Source: Truepera sp.
Lineage (GTDB): Bacteria > Deinococcota > Deinococci > Deinococcales > Trueperaceae
Length of the DNA stretch: 22,635 nt
Direction of reading: 5' to 3'
Assembly: GCA_018333775.1 (NCBI GenBank)
Contig: JAGXSO010000050.1
Span: 1-22,635 of the forward strand
Positions within the stretch are counted from its first letter, which is position 1. Each line of letters begins with the position of its first letter. The notes beneath the pieces are model-generated. The model was given only the letters and a program-made list of their open reading frames with translations, was not told the origin of the DNA and did no database searches. The position numbers and the translations under genes were made by a program. This document shows, one piece after another, positions 5,869 to 15,449 of this stretch.

Positions 5869-8079
5869 ATGGACACCCGACTGAGAGACCGCGCTGCTGA
5901 TTTTGGCCTGTCGCCCGAAGAGTTCGACCTAGTGGTAGCAGCCCTGGGGCGCCAACCGAACGCGCTCGAGGCGGCCATGTTTGGCGCGCTGTGGAGCGAG
6001 CACTGCGGCTACAAGAACTCCCGCCCGCTCTTAAGGCGCCTCCCCACCCAGGGCCCGCAGGTGTTGCAAGGGCCCGGCGAGAACGCCGGCGTGGTCGATG
6101 CCGGTGACGGCTGGGCGGTAGCCTTTAAGATGGAGTCGCACAATCACCCCTCGGCTGTTGAGCCGGTGCAGGGGGCGGCTACCGGGGTAGGCGGCATTTT
6201 GCGCGATATCTTTGCCATGGGGGCGCGGCCCGTGGCGGTGCTTGACAGCCTGCGCTTCGGTGAGCTTACCAACCCGCGCAGCCGCTACCTGCTGGCCGGT
6301 GTAGTACACGGCATCGCCAGCTACGGCAACGCAGTGGGCGTGCCTACCGTGGGCGGCGAGATCAGCTTCCACCCCTGTTACCAGGAGAACCCGCTGGTTA
6401 ACGTCATGGCGATCGGGCTCTTGCGCCATCAGGACTTACAGCGCGGCACCGTCGGTACGGTCGGTAATAAGCTCGTCTACGTCGGCTCCAAGACCGGGCG
6501 GGACGGCTTAGGCGGGGCCGTGTTCGCCTCGGCTGACCTGAGCGACAGTTCTGAAGCCGACCGCCCAGCGGTGCAGGTAGGCGACCCGTTCATGGAGAAG
6601 CTCTTGCTCGAGGCGTGCCTGGAGGCCATCGCTAAGGGGCTGGTGGTCGGCGTGCAAGACATGGGGGCGGCCGGGCTTACCAGCAGCGTGGGGGAGATGG
6701 CGCACCGGGCCGGATTGGGGGTAGACCTGTTGGTCGATAAGGTGCCGCGCCGCGAAACCGGCATGACGCCGTTAGAGGTCATGCTCTCGGAGTCGCAAGA
6801 GCGGATGGTGTTAGCCGTTAGGCCCGACCAAGAGGAGGCGCTCCTGGCCTTACTGGCGCACTGGGAGCTCGACGCGGTAACGATCGGCGAGGTTAGGGCC
6901 CATGGCCGCTTCCGCATCTTTGACGGCGCTATGGTGGCCGACCTGCCGGTTAAGGCGCTCAACGAAGCGCCGACCTACACCCGCGCCGGGGTAGAGGACC
7001 CCGAGATTAAGGCCCGGCGCGAGACCGTAATCGAGGTGCCGATGCCGCGCGATCTGGGTCAGGCGCTGCTGATGCTAATCAATAGCCCCACCATCGCCAG
7101 CAAGGCGCCGGTCTATATCCAGTACGACCACCAGGTGATGACCAACACCGTGCTCCTCCCCGGCCAGGCCGACGCCGCAGTGCTGCGCATCAAAGGGAGT
7201 CGCCGAGGGATAGCCGCTAGCACCGACTGCAACCCGCGCTACTGCTACCTCGACCCCTACTTGGGTGCTAAGCACGCGGTGGCTGAAGCGGCCCGTAACG
7301 TGGCTTGCGTAGGCGCGAGGCCCTGGGCTATTACCAACAACCTCAACTTTGGCAACCCTACTCGGGAGGATGTCTACTACCAGCTACAGCAGGCCGTTGA
7401 AGGGCTCAAAGACGCTTGCTTGGCCCTTAATACCCCGGTCACCGGCGGCAACGTCAGCCTTTATAACCAGTACCGCGCCGGCGGCGAGCTGCGTTCCATC
7501 CACCCGACTCCGGCGGTCGGCATGATCGGGGTGCTTGACGACGTTACCCGTCACGCCACCACAGCCTTTAAGCGCGAGGGGGACGTGGTGCTGCTTATTG
7601 GCGAGAACAGCGGCGAGTTGGGGGCCAGCGAGTATCTAGCCCGCCTGCACGGCCTGGAGGCAGGCCGCCCGCCCAGCCTCGATCTTGAGCGCGAAAAAGC
7701 CGTGCAAGACGCGGTCATTGCGCTGATAAGCGCGGGTCTTTGCGACACCGCTCACGACTGTAGCGAAGGGGGCCTGGCGGTGGCGTTAGCCGAGATGGCC
7801 ATCGCCGGCAGCCGGGGTGCTACCCTTGAACTGCCAGGCGCCATCCGGCCCGACGCGCTGTTGTTTGGTGAAGCCGCCTCACGGATCGTGGTGGCGCTCT
7901 CGCCCGAGCGGCTGGCGCCCGCCCTGGCTCTGCTTAACCAGGCCGGCGTGCCGTATACCAACCTGGGCGCGGTTGATGGTCATTACTTCACTCTTGCCTA
8001 CCCTGGTGGTCAACTGCGACTAGCCTTAGCAGACCTCACAATGGCCTTCCAACAACCGCTGAAAGATGCCTTAGCATGA
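5869..8079 (+). CDS. purL: Phosphoribosylformylglycinamidine synthase subunit PurL (small type)
   Basis: The protein has 736 residues from the ATG at 5869. It catalyses the ATP-dependent amidation of FGAR with ammonia from PurQ. The length, without a fused glutaminase domain, marks the small PurL that works as a PurS-PurQ-PurL complex. Conserved stretches include WSEHCGYKNS with catalytic H45, ESHNHPSAVEP (89-99) for ATP/Mg, GGILRDIFAMGARP, and the internal duplicate half containing TGGNVSLYN. The frame is open from a GTG at 5836, which would overlap purQ by 29 bp. The ATG at 5869, four bases after the purQ stop with AAGG just before it, gives the usual N-terminus and is preferred. The stop overlaps the purF start (ATGA). 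Confidence 0.96.
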   Translation: MDTRLRDRAADFGLSPEEFDLVVAALGRQPNALEAAMFGALWSEHCGYKNSRPLLRRLPTQGPQVLQGPGENAGVVDAGDGWAVAFKMESHNHPSAVEPVQGAATGVGGILRDIFAMGARPVAVLDSLRFGELTNPRSRYLLAGVVHGIASYGNAVGVPTVGGEISFHPCYQENPLVNVMAIGLLRHQDLQRGTVGTVGNKLVYVGSKTGRDGLGGAVFASADLSDSSEADRPAVQVGDPFMEKLLLEACLEAIAKGLVVGVQDMGAAGLTSSVGEMAHRAGLGVDLLVDKVPRRETGMTPLEVMLSESQERMVLAVRPDQEEALLALLAHWELDAVTIGEVRAHGRFRIFDGAMVADLPVKALNEAPTYTRAGVEDPEIKARRETVIEVPMPRDLGQALLMLINSPTIASKAPVYIQYDHQVMTNTVLLPGQADAAVLRIKGSRRGIAASTDCNPRYCYLDPYLGAKHAVAEAARNVACVGARPWAITNNLNFGNPTREDVYYQLQQAVEGLKDACLALNTPVTGGNVSLYNQYRAGGELRSIHPTPAVGMIGVLDDVTRHATTAFKREGDVVLLIGENSGELGASEYLARLHGLEAGRPPSLDLEREKAVQDAVIALISAGLCDTAHDCSEGGLAVALAEMAIAGSRGATLELPGAIRPDALLFGEAASRIVVALSPERLAPALALLNQAGVPYTNLGAVDGHYFTLAYPGGQLRLALADLTMAFQQPLKDALA

Positions 8080-9503
8080 CCTGGTCACTTGACAAACCCC
8101 GTGAGGAGTGCGGTGTCTTTGCCGTGCACCTCACTACCCCAGCGGACGTGGCCGCGTTGTGCCATCTAGGGCTCTTCGCCTTGCAGCACCGCGGCCAGGA
8201 GTCGTGCGGCATCTGCGTCTCGGATGGCGCCGAGATCGCCATCGAAAAGGATATGGGGCTGGTCTCGGAGGTCTTTACCGAAGAGCGCCTCGCTAAGCTG
8301 CGCCTGCCGGCGGCGCGTACCGGCATCGGCCATACCCGCTACTCGACTACCGGCTCGTCGCTGCGCTTTAACGCCCAACCGCTCACGGTGCGCTCCAACA
8401 AGGGGATCTTAGCGCTAGCGCATAACGGCAACTTCACTAACGCTAAAGTTATCCGCAACCAGATGCTCGAGGACGGCGCGGTGTTTCAGACCACTAACGA
8501 CAGTGAGGTGATGATTAACCTGATCGCCCGCTACAGCCACCTCTCGCTTGAAGAGGCCACCGCCCGGGTGATGGGCGAGTTGCAAGGCGGCTTTGCGGTG
8601 GTGCTTATGGACAAGACCAAGGTGCTGGGCCTGCGCGACGCCCACGGCGTGCGCCCACTGGTCATCGGGCGGCTGCCTGGCGGCTACGCCTTGGCCTCCG
8701 AGCCTGCCGCGCTCGCCATTATCGGCGCCGAGTTCGTGCGTGACGTGCGGCCCGGCGAGCTAGTGGTCGCCGACGACCGGGGTTTGCACTCGCGCCAGGT
8801 GCTAACCCCCCAGCCTACTCCTTGCGCCTTTGAGTGGATCTACTTTGCCCGTGGCGACGGTGCCCTGGACGGGGCCGACGTGCATGAGGCGCGGCTGAGG
8901 ATGGGCGAAATCCTGGCGCGAGAGGCGCCGGTCGAAGCCGACGTGATAGTCGGCGTGCCCGACTCAGGGCTGGCGGCTGCGATCGGCTATGCTCGAGCCA
9001 GCGGCATCCCGTATGATCTTGGCCTCTACAAGTCGCCCTATGCCGGGCGGACCTTCATTAACCCCAACCAGCGCCTGCGCGAGCTTAAGGTGCATCTTAA
9101 GCTCACACCTACCGCTGCTATTAGGGGGAAGCGGGTGGTGCTGGTTGATGACTCCATCGTGCGCGGCACTACCAGCGGGCGCATCGTGCAGATGCTGCGC
9201 GACGCTGGGGCCAGGGAAGTCCACTTCCGCGTCAGCAGTCCGCCCATTAAGTACCCCTGCTACTACGGCATCGATACCGCCGCCCGGCAGGAGCTGGCCG
9301 CCGCCACGATGAGCCTTGAGGAGATCCGCACCAAGATCGGTGCCGACACGCTCTACTTCATCAGCGAAGCCGGGCTGTCCCGAGCCATCGGTATCGCTGA
9401 AACCTGTCTGGCCTGCTTTAACGGCGCCTACCCCGCCGGGCATCCGGGCGAAGAGGCTGCCAAGGAGGGGCTCGAGCTGCCCTTGTTCGAGTTGGCCTCT
9501 TGA
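8076..9503 (+). CDS. purF: Amidophosphoribosyltransferase PurF, iron-sulfur type
   Basis: The protein has 475 residues. It carries out the committed step of purine synthesis, PRPP plus glutamine to phosphoribosylamine. The N-terminal nucleophile is C12 (ECGVFAV), preceded by an 11-residue propeptide that must be removed. The N-terminal glutaminase domain contains GHTRYSTTG (85-93) and AHNGNFTN (115-122). The phosphoribosyltransferase PRPP loop is VVLVDDSIVRGTT (354-366). C250, C395, C444 and C447 (the last two in CLACF) match the four [4Fe-4S] ligands of the Bacillus subtilis enzyme, so this is the oxygen-sensitive cluster type rather than the E. coli type. The ATGA overlap with purL indicates translational coupling. 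No terminator is recognisable downstream. Confidence 0.97.
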   Translation: MTWSLDKPREECGVFAVHLTTPADVAALCHLGLFALQHRGQESCGICVSDGAEIAIEKDMGLVSEVFTEERLAKLRLPAARTGIGHTRYSTTGSSLRFNAQPLTVRSNKGILALAHNGNFTNAKVIRNQMLEDGAVFQTTNDSEVMINLIARYSHLSLEEATARVMGELQGGFAVVLMDKTKVLGLRDAHGVRPLVIGRLPGGYALASEPAALAIIGAEFVRDVRPGELVVADDRGLHSRQVLTPQPTPCAFEWIYFARGDGALDGADVHEARLRMGEILAREAPVEADVIVGVPDSGLAAAIGYARASGIPYDLGLYKSPYAGRTFINPNQRLRELKVHLKLTPTAAIRGKRVVLVDDSIVRGTTSGRIVQMLRDAGAREVHFRVSSPPIKYPCYYGIDTAARQELAAATMSLEEIRTKIGADTLYFISEAGLSRAIGIAETCLACFNGAYPAGHPGEEAAKEGLELPLFELAS

Positions 9504-9651
9504 CCTGCTTGAGCTTGCCGGCATAGCCAACGGCTGCACTAAACGATGACGGTGCGATGAAGCCCTTATAGCGATGGCCAAAGTAGCATGACTATCGTGC
9601 CAAGCTGGCCGCACCTTAGTGGCTGAGGCTGAATTTCGATGTTCGCCGAAC
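9504..9651. other. Gap between purF and the tRNA promoter, nothing recognised
   Basis: About 150 bp with no open frame resembling a gene and no T-tailed hairpin. Short imperfect inverted repeats are present but none resembles an intrinsic terminator, so purF transcripts may end by another mechanism or run into the tRNA. Confidence 0.4.
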
Positions 9652-9681
9652 TTGCGGTTTGCCGGAGTGGCCGTATATAAT
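9652..9681 (+). promoter_or_regulatory. Sigma-70-type promoter of tRNA-Met
   Basis: TTGCGG (9652-9657), 18-bp spacer, and a perfect TATAAT (9676-9681). Predicted transcript start is near 9688, about 50 bases before the mature tRNA 5' end at 9739. This is the best-matching vegetative promoter in the window. Confidence 0.75.
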
Positions 9682-9738
9682 CGTAGCTCGGGAGCCGGGT
9701 GAACGCTTTTGCGGCAATCCGGAAAACCCTCCCAGCGC

Positions 9739-9815
9739 GGCGATGTAGCTCAGCCGGTTAGAGCACACGACTCATAATCGTGGGGTCGACGGTTCAAGTC
9801 CGTCCATCGCTACCA
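9739..9815 (+). tRNA. tRNA-Met (CAT anticodon), elongator type
   Basis: The full cloverleaf is visible. The acceptor is GGCGATG with CATCGCT (a G-U pair at the end), discriminator A and encoded CCA. The D arm is GCTC/GAGC. The anticodon stem CACGA/TCGTG encloses the loop CTCATAA with anticodon CAT at 9773-9775. The T arm is GACGG-TTCAAGT-CCGTC. The anticodon stem lacks the three G-C pairs of initiators. The GTAGCTCAG start and the GGGTC variable region resemble elongator tRNA-Met; a tRNA-Ile2 with lysidine-modified CAT is less likely but cannot be excluded by eye. Confidence 0.95.
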
Positions 9816-9816
9816 C

Positions 9817-9844
9817 TTAAGAGACGCCAATTAAGAGACGCCAA
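9817..9844 (+). repeat. Perfect 14-bp tandem repeat behind the tRNA
   Basis: TTAAGAGACGCCAA occurs at 9817-9830 and again at 9831-9844, beginning one base after the tRNA CCA. The second copy provides the 5' arm of the hairpin that follows. It does not copy the tRNA 3' end, so it does not look like an integration site. Confidence 0.85.
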
Positions 9845-9875
9845 AACGCGCGGTTTTCAGGCTGCGCGTTGTCTC
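9835..9875 (+). other. Two-part hairpin in the tRNA-katG spacer
   Basis: GAGAC (9835-9839) pairs with GTCTC (9871-9875), and ACGCGC (9846-9851) pairs with GCGCGT (9864-9869), giving an extended imperfect stem. No T-tract follows, so it is not a standard terminator. It may protect or help process the tRNA trailer, or lie in the katG leader. Confidence 0.4.
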
Positions 9876-9885
9876 ATTCTGGACG

Positions 9886-9895
9886 TGGTATACCA
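9886..9895. promoter_or_regulatory. Perfect 10-bp palindrome upstream of katG
   Basis: TGGTATACCA lies about 100 bp upstream of the katG start in the only non-coding region before it. A palindrome in this place could be a regulator operator. It is shorter than typical PerR, Fur or OxyR sites and does not match them obviously. Confidence 0.25.
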
Positions 9896-9984
9896 TGGTG
9901 ATGAACGCGGGTCCTGGCTGCAAACATGGCTTAGTTGGAACGGTCGGGCGAAGCCTTGTGTTAGCTGTACCAGTCCAAGCTTAA

Positions 9985-12192
<2,208 letters not shown>

Positions 12193-12199
12193 TTGCGAC

Positions 12200-12274
12200 G
12201 GATACATTGGAGGTCGAATAGAGCCGGGGTGCGTGTGCGTGCTCGGCCAGGGCTCGAGCATACCCCGTGTATCC
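12200..12274 (+). ncRNA. Possible structured RNA element in the katG 3' untranslated region
   Basis: GGATACA (12200-12206) pairs perfectly with TGTATCC (12268-12274). Inside, GGGGT (12226-12230) pairs with ACCCC (12262-12266), and TGCTCG (12240-12245) with CGAGCA (12255-12260). The fold begins eight bases after the katG stop and lies upstream of the strong terminator. No promoter is visible, so it is more likely a 3' UTR element or a processed 3' sRNA than an independent gene. It matches no RNA family I recognise. Confidence 0.3.
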
Positions 12275-12316
12275 CAGAAGACACTCCCTGCTCAGTACGG
12301 GCCTATACTGCGGTTT

Positions 12317-12384
12317 GGTCTTGAGGCGCGGTTCTCCGCACCCCGCTGCCCCCCCGGCGGAGAACCCCTCAGGGCCTTTTTTTT
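12317..12384 (+). terminator. Strong intrinsic terminator after katG
   Basis: The 10-bp outer stem GGTCTTGAGG/CCTCAGGGCC (two G-U pairs) and the 10-bp perfect inner stem GGTTCTCCGC/GCGGAGAACC are separated by a 3-base bulge, and eight T residues follow (12377-12384). Orientation shows it acts on plus-strand transcripts, i.e. katG. Confidence 0.92.
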
Positions 12385-12490
12385 ATCTCTCACTTTCGGC
12401 CGCCTGTAACACCGCCTGATAGGCCGGGCTGTCACCAGGGCTCAACTGATGAAGCAGCGCCTAGATCGTCACCGAGCTGATGACGGCCAT
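12383..12490 (-). pseudogene. Possible 35-codon small ORF interrupted by an in-frame TAG
   Basis: An ATG at 12490 directly follows the stop of the aminotransferase gene (TAGATG). The frame runs M-A-V-I-S-S-V-T-I, then TAG, then 25 further codons with a protein-like, helix-forming composition (ALLHQLSPGDSPAYQAVLQA...) to a TAA at 12383. A single C-to-T change (CAG to TAG) would explain the interruption. It may be a decayed small gene or a chance frame; no function is recognised. Confidence 0.25.
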
Positions 12491-13636
12491 CTAGCGCGCC
12501 TGCTTGGCCTCCGCCAGCACCCGCAGGGCAGCGCCGACCGCCGCTCCGTAAGGGACGGGACGGCCCAGCTCGCGCAGCACGTCTTCAAGGATAGCCGCTA
12601 CTGTCACGGCGTCGTAAGCGTCGGCATAGCCCATCAGCGAAGGGCGGAACAGCCGCTCCTTAAGGTGATCCTGGCCGCCGGCGATGCGCGCCCCGCGCGC
12701 GGCGAAGCCCTTGACGATAGCCGGAGCATCCAGACCGTCCGGGGCCAGCAGCGCCGCTACTGCTGGGCTGACCCGCTCGGCGAAGACCCGGCAGCCGACC
12801 GCCTCGCCTGCCGCTAACACCGCCCGGCTTAAGCGCTCACGCCGGGTCCAGACGCGCTCTAGGCCTTCCTCCAGCAATAGCTCCAGCGCCACCTTAAGGC
12901 CCATTACCAGGCTCACTGCCGGGGTGTAGGCGGTCTCTCCCTGGCGTTGCTGAGCGCGCTCCTTGCGCAGATCTAGGTAGAAGCTGGGGTTTAAGTTGCG
13001 CTCGCTGGCCCAGGCGCGCTCCGACAGCCAGGCGAAGGCCAGGCCGGGCGGGGTCAAGAGCCCTTTCTGACTGCCTGCGAATACGCCGTCTAGCCCCCAG
13101 TTGCGGGGCCGCAGCTCGGTCACACCCAGGCTGGTCACGGCATCGACCAGCACCAGCGCCTCGGGGAGAACCTCCCGCACTGCGGCGGCAATGGCGGCTA
13201 CATTGTGCAGGACGCCGGTCGAGGTCTCGGAGTGGACTACCGTCACGGCGTAAGCATCGCGGTGCGCTTGCAGCAGCGGCGCTAGCTCCGCCAGGTCGAA
13301 GTCCCGGCCCCAGGCCACGGCGTGCTCTACCACGGTGTAACCGTAGCGGTGGGCCAGCTTGACCCAGCGCTCGCCAAACTTGCCCGCCGCGAGGCCGATG
13401 ACTTTGGCGCCGCGCGGCACGCAGGCTAACAAACCAGCTTCAAAAGCCGAGGTGCCGCTGCCGGCCAGGATGATGACGTCGTCGCCGGGCACGCAGGCTA
13501 CCTTCGCTAGCCCCTCGCGGACTTGCAGCATGGCCTCCTTGAAGGCTGTTGTGCGGTGGTGCGGCACCCTAGCGGTCGCCTCGAGCACCTGGGGCGGCAC
13601 CTCGACCGGCCCAGGGGCGTACAGACGCGCTTTCAT
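12491..13636 (-). CDS. Class V aminotransferase (serine-pyruvate/phosphoserine aminotransferase-like)
   Basis: The protein has 381 residues and is a fold-type I PLP enzyme of the alanine-glyoxylate/serine-pyruvate group. Seen are the start motif PGPVEVPPQVL (8-18), HHRTTAF (26-32), the GSGTSAFEA phosphate-binding turn (59-67), D165 in LVDAVTSLG which holds the PLP nitrogen, and the Schiff-base K191 in GSQKGL. Its ATG overlaps the serA stop (ATGA). SerA yields 3-phosphohydroxypyruvate, whose amination to phosphoserine is the next step, so this protein probably serves as the phosphoserine aminotransferase although it is not the classical SerC family. Serine-glyoxylate aminotransferase is the alternative. 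Confidence 0.88.
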   Translation of the reverse strand: MKARLYAPGPVEVPPQVLEATARVPHHRTTAFKEAMLQVREGLAKVACVPGDDVIILAGSGTSAFEAGLLACVPRGAKVIGLAAGKFGERWVKLAHRYGYTVVEHAVAWGRDFDLAELAPLLQAHRDAYAVTVVHSETSTGVLHNVAAIAAAVREVLPEALVLVDAVTSLGVTELRPRNWGLDGVFAGSQKGLLTPPGLAFAWLSERAWASERNLNPSFYLDLRKERAQQRQGETAYTPAVSLVMGLKVALELLLEEGLERVWTRRERLSRAVLAAGEAVGCRVFAERVSPAVAALLAPDGLDAPAIVKGFAARGARIAGGQDHLKERLFRPSLMGYADAYDAVTVAAILEDVLRELGRPVPYGAAVGAALRVLAEAKQAR

Positions 13637-15204
13637 AACAGCACCATCTGCAAGCTGTGGATGACTTCGCCAAGATTGCGCAGCACGTCCAGTACCTCCT
13701 CGCTCGGTACGGTATCGAGCGTCAGAACAAACATGGCCAGGCCGCCGTTAGCGAGTCGGCCCAGCTGCATGCCGGAGATATTGACCCCGGCATTACCCAG
13801 CACCGTACCGACCTTGCCGATAGCGCCGGGCCGGTCGTAGTTGGTGCAGACCAGCATCGCCCCCTCGGGCCGGATCTCGAGCGGGTAGCCGTTGATCGAC
13901 ACGATGCGGGGGTGATCGTCCAGCACCGCGCCGCCCACACTCACCGCGCCCTCGTCGGTATAGAGCGTCACCAGCACGTGGCGGGTATAGCCGCGGCTGC
14001 GGGTAGCGGTGACTTTAGAGACGCGGATGTCGCGCTCCTTGGCGATGGAGGGGGCGCTGACGTAGTTGGGCGGCTCGGTCAGGATCGGCTCGAGCACCCC
14101 CTTAGTGACCGCCACGGCGATCGGGTCAGGCTCGATGGGGAAGGGGCCAAAGAACTCGACCTGAATCTCGCGGAGCCGCCCCTTGGCCAGTTGCACCACC
14201 ATCTTGCCCAGCGCTTCACCCAGCGTTAGGTAGCCCCCCAAGGCTGCTACCACTTCGGGAGCCAGGGCCGGCGCGTTCACTAGCCCCAACGAATAGTCGC
14301 CGCGCAGGGCGCGCACCGTGCGCTCCAAGATCTCCGAGCCGATCCGGGCCTGGGCCTCGGCGGTATTGGCGCCCAGATGCGAGGTCAGCACCACCCGGTC
14401 GTGGTGCAAGAGTGGGTGATCGGGCTTGGGCGGCTCGTCTTCAAAGACATCGAGCCCGGCTCCGAAGAGTTTGCCCGCTTCGAGCGCTCTAAAGAGCGCC
14501 TGCTCGTTTATCAGCCCGCCGCGCGCAGCGTTGACCACCACCGCCCCATCGGGCAGCAGCGCCAGTTCAGCCTCACCGATAATGCCCTTGGTCTCCTCGG
14601 TCAGCGGGGTGTGCAGGGTCAGGAAGTTAGCGTGCTTTAGCATCTCGTGCAGGTTATCGAACAGCTCGACGCCAAGCTCTGTGGCCCGGTGCCGGCTGAT
14701 CCGGGGGTCGTAAGCCATCACCCGCATTCCCAAACCCTGAGCGTAGCCGGCCACCAGCGAACCGATCCGTCCCAGCCCGACGATCCCCAGCCGCGCCCCC
14801 TTGACCTCGCGCCCCAGGAACTTGCGGTCCCACTCGCCACGGCGGATCAACCGGTCGGCTCGAGCCACCCCCCGCGCGGCGCTGAGCATCAGGGTGATAG
14901 CCAGCTCCGCCGCTGAAACGTTGTTGGCGTCCGGCGCGTTGACTACCAACAGACCCCGGCGGCTGGCTGCATCGATATCGATATTATCGACCCCCACGCC
15001 GCCGCGCCCGATCACTTGCAGGCGCGTGGCGGCCTCGAGCAAGGCCGCGTCCACCTTGGTGCGGCTCCGCACGATCAGCGCGTGGTAGTCGGGAATGATC
15101 TGGAGCAGCTCGGCTCTGGCGATCCCCTCGCGGTAATCGAGACTGACATCCGGATAGTGGGCATCGCCCAGGTTGATGCTGTCAGCGACCAGGACTCTAA
15201 ACAT
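13633..15204 (-). CDS. serA: D-3-phosphoglycerate dehydrogenase SerA
   Basis: The protein has 523 residues, the long form with an ASB (allosteric substrate-binding) domain and a C-terminal ACT domain. It oxidises 3-phosphoglycerate with NAD, the first step of serine synthesis. The NAD fold motif is GLGRIG (143-148). Catalytic R228 (NAARGG), E257 (DVFEDEPP) and H276 (SHLGANT) are present. The ACT domain starts near residue 450 (MLVCTNYDRPGAIGKVG) and normally senses serine. The frame is open to 15252, but the ATG at 15204 gives the usual N-terminus, and the upstream part would run through the promoter and terminator. TATAGT lies six bases before this ATG, so the mRNA is probably leaderless. 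It is translationally coupled to the following aminotransferase gene. Confidence 0.96.
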   Translation of the reverse strand: MFRVLVADSINLGDAHYPDVSLDYREGIARAELLQIIPDYHALIVRSRTKVDAALLEAATRLQVIGRGGVGVDNIDIDAASRRGLLVVNAPDANNVSAAELAITLMLSAARGVARADRLIRRGEWDRKFLGREVKGARLGIVGLGRIGSLVAGYAQGLGMRVMAYDPRISRHRATELGVELFDNLHEMLKHANFLTLHTPLTEETKGIIGEAELALLPDGAVVVNAARGGLINEQALFRALEAGKLFGAGLDVFEDEPPKPDHPLLHHDRVVLTSHLGANTAEAQARIGSEILERTVRALRGDYSLGLVNAPALAPEVVAALGGYLTLGEALGKMVVQLAKGRLREIQVEFFGPFPIEPDPIAVAVTKGVLEPILTEPPNYVSAPSIAKERDIRVSKVTATRSRGYTRHVLVTLYTDEGAVSVGGAVLDDHPRIVSINGYPLEIRPEGAMLVCTNYDRPGAIGKVGTVLGNAGVNISGMQLGRLANGGLAMFVLTLDTVPSEEVLDVLRNLGEVIHSLQMVLL

Positions 15205-15210
15205 GGAGGC

Positions 15211-15240
15211 ACTATAGCAGGTATGGCTCGAGCCCAACAA
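15211..15240 (-). promoter_or_regulatory. Promoter of serA (leaderless type)
   Basis: TTGTTG (15240-15235), 18-bp spacer and TATAGT (15216-15211), followed by six bases and the ATG at 15204. The -35 box overlaps the end of the T-tract of the upstream terminator. Confidence 0.6.
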
Positions 15241-15269
15241 AAAAGGCTTCATGTGGGAGACATGAAGCC
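15239..15269 (-). terminator. Intrinsic terminator of the ftsH-PASTA transcript
   Basis: On the minus strand, GGCTTCATGT pairs perfectly with ACATGAAGCC around the 5-base loop CTCCC, and six T residues follow (15244-15239). The plus strand has no T-tail, so only minus-strand transcripts from the PASTA gene are affected. Confidence 0.9.
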
Positions 15270-15390
15270 GGAAGAGAAGCGGGAGTGAGGCGTTGGGAGC
15301 TACCTCAGATCCACGCTGTTAGTGTAATCCGGCAACTCTTACAGAATTCTTACAGAGCGGGGCTGTTCAAGCTTCAAGCGTGAGAGGTGA

Positions 15391-15445
15391 GAAGTAGGAG
15401 GTGGGTTGTAGGAGTTTCCCACTGCCCACACCCCACTTCCTGCAT
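15391..15445. repeat. GT-rich/CA-rich inverted repeat, copy A
   Basis: A GT-rich left arm (15391-15413) faces a CA-rich right arm (about 15417-15442) and the two can pair imperfectly (GAAGT...GGG with CCC...ACTTC). The left arm contains GTGGGTTGTAGG (15401-15412), shared exactly with copies B and C. It lies directly 3' of the PASTA gene stop at 15450. Confidence 0.75.
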
Positions 15446-15449
15446 TCCT

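Noticed and set aside
9817..9844. Integration (att) duplication of the tRNA 3' end
   Set aside because: The 14-bp repeat begins after the CCA and does not resemble the tRNA acceptor or T arm. No integrase is present.
15205..15252. ATG at 15252 as the serA start
   Set aside because: The additional 16 codons run through a clear terminator hairpin and the promoter boxes. MFRVLVADSI at 15204 is the standard SerA start.
15338..15356. Direct repeat CTTACAGA spaced 11 bp as an operator
   Set aside because: It lies in the 3' region of the PASTA transcript, far from any promoter, and is short enough to be chance.
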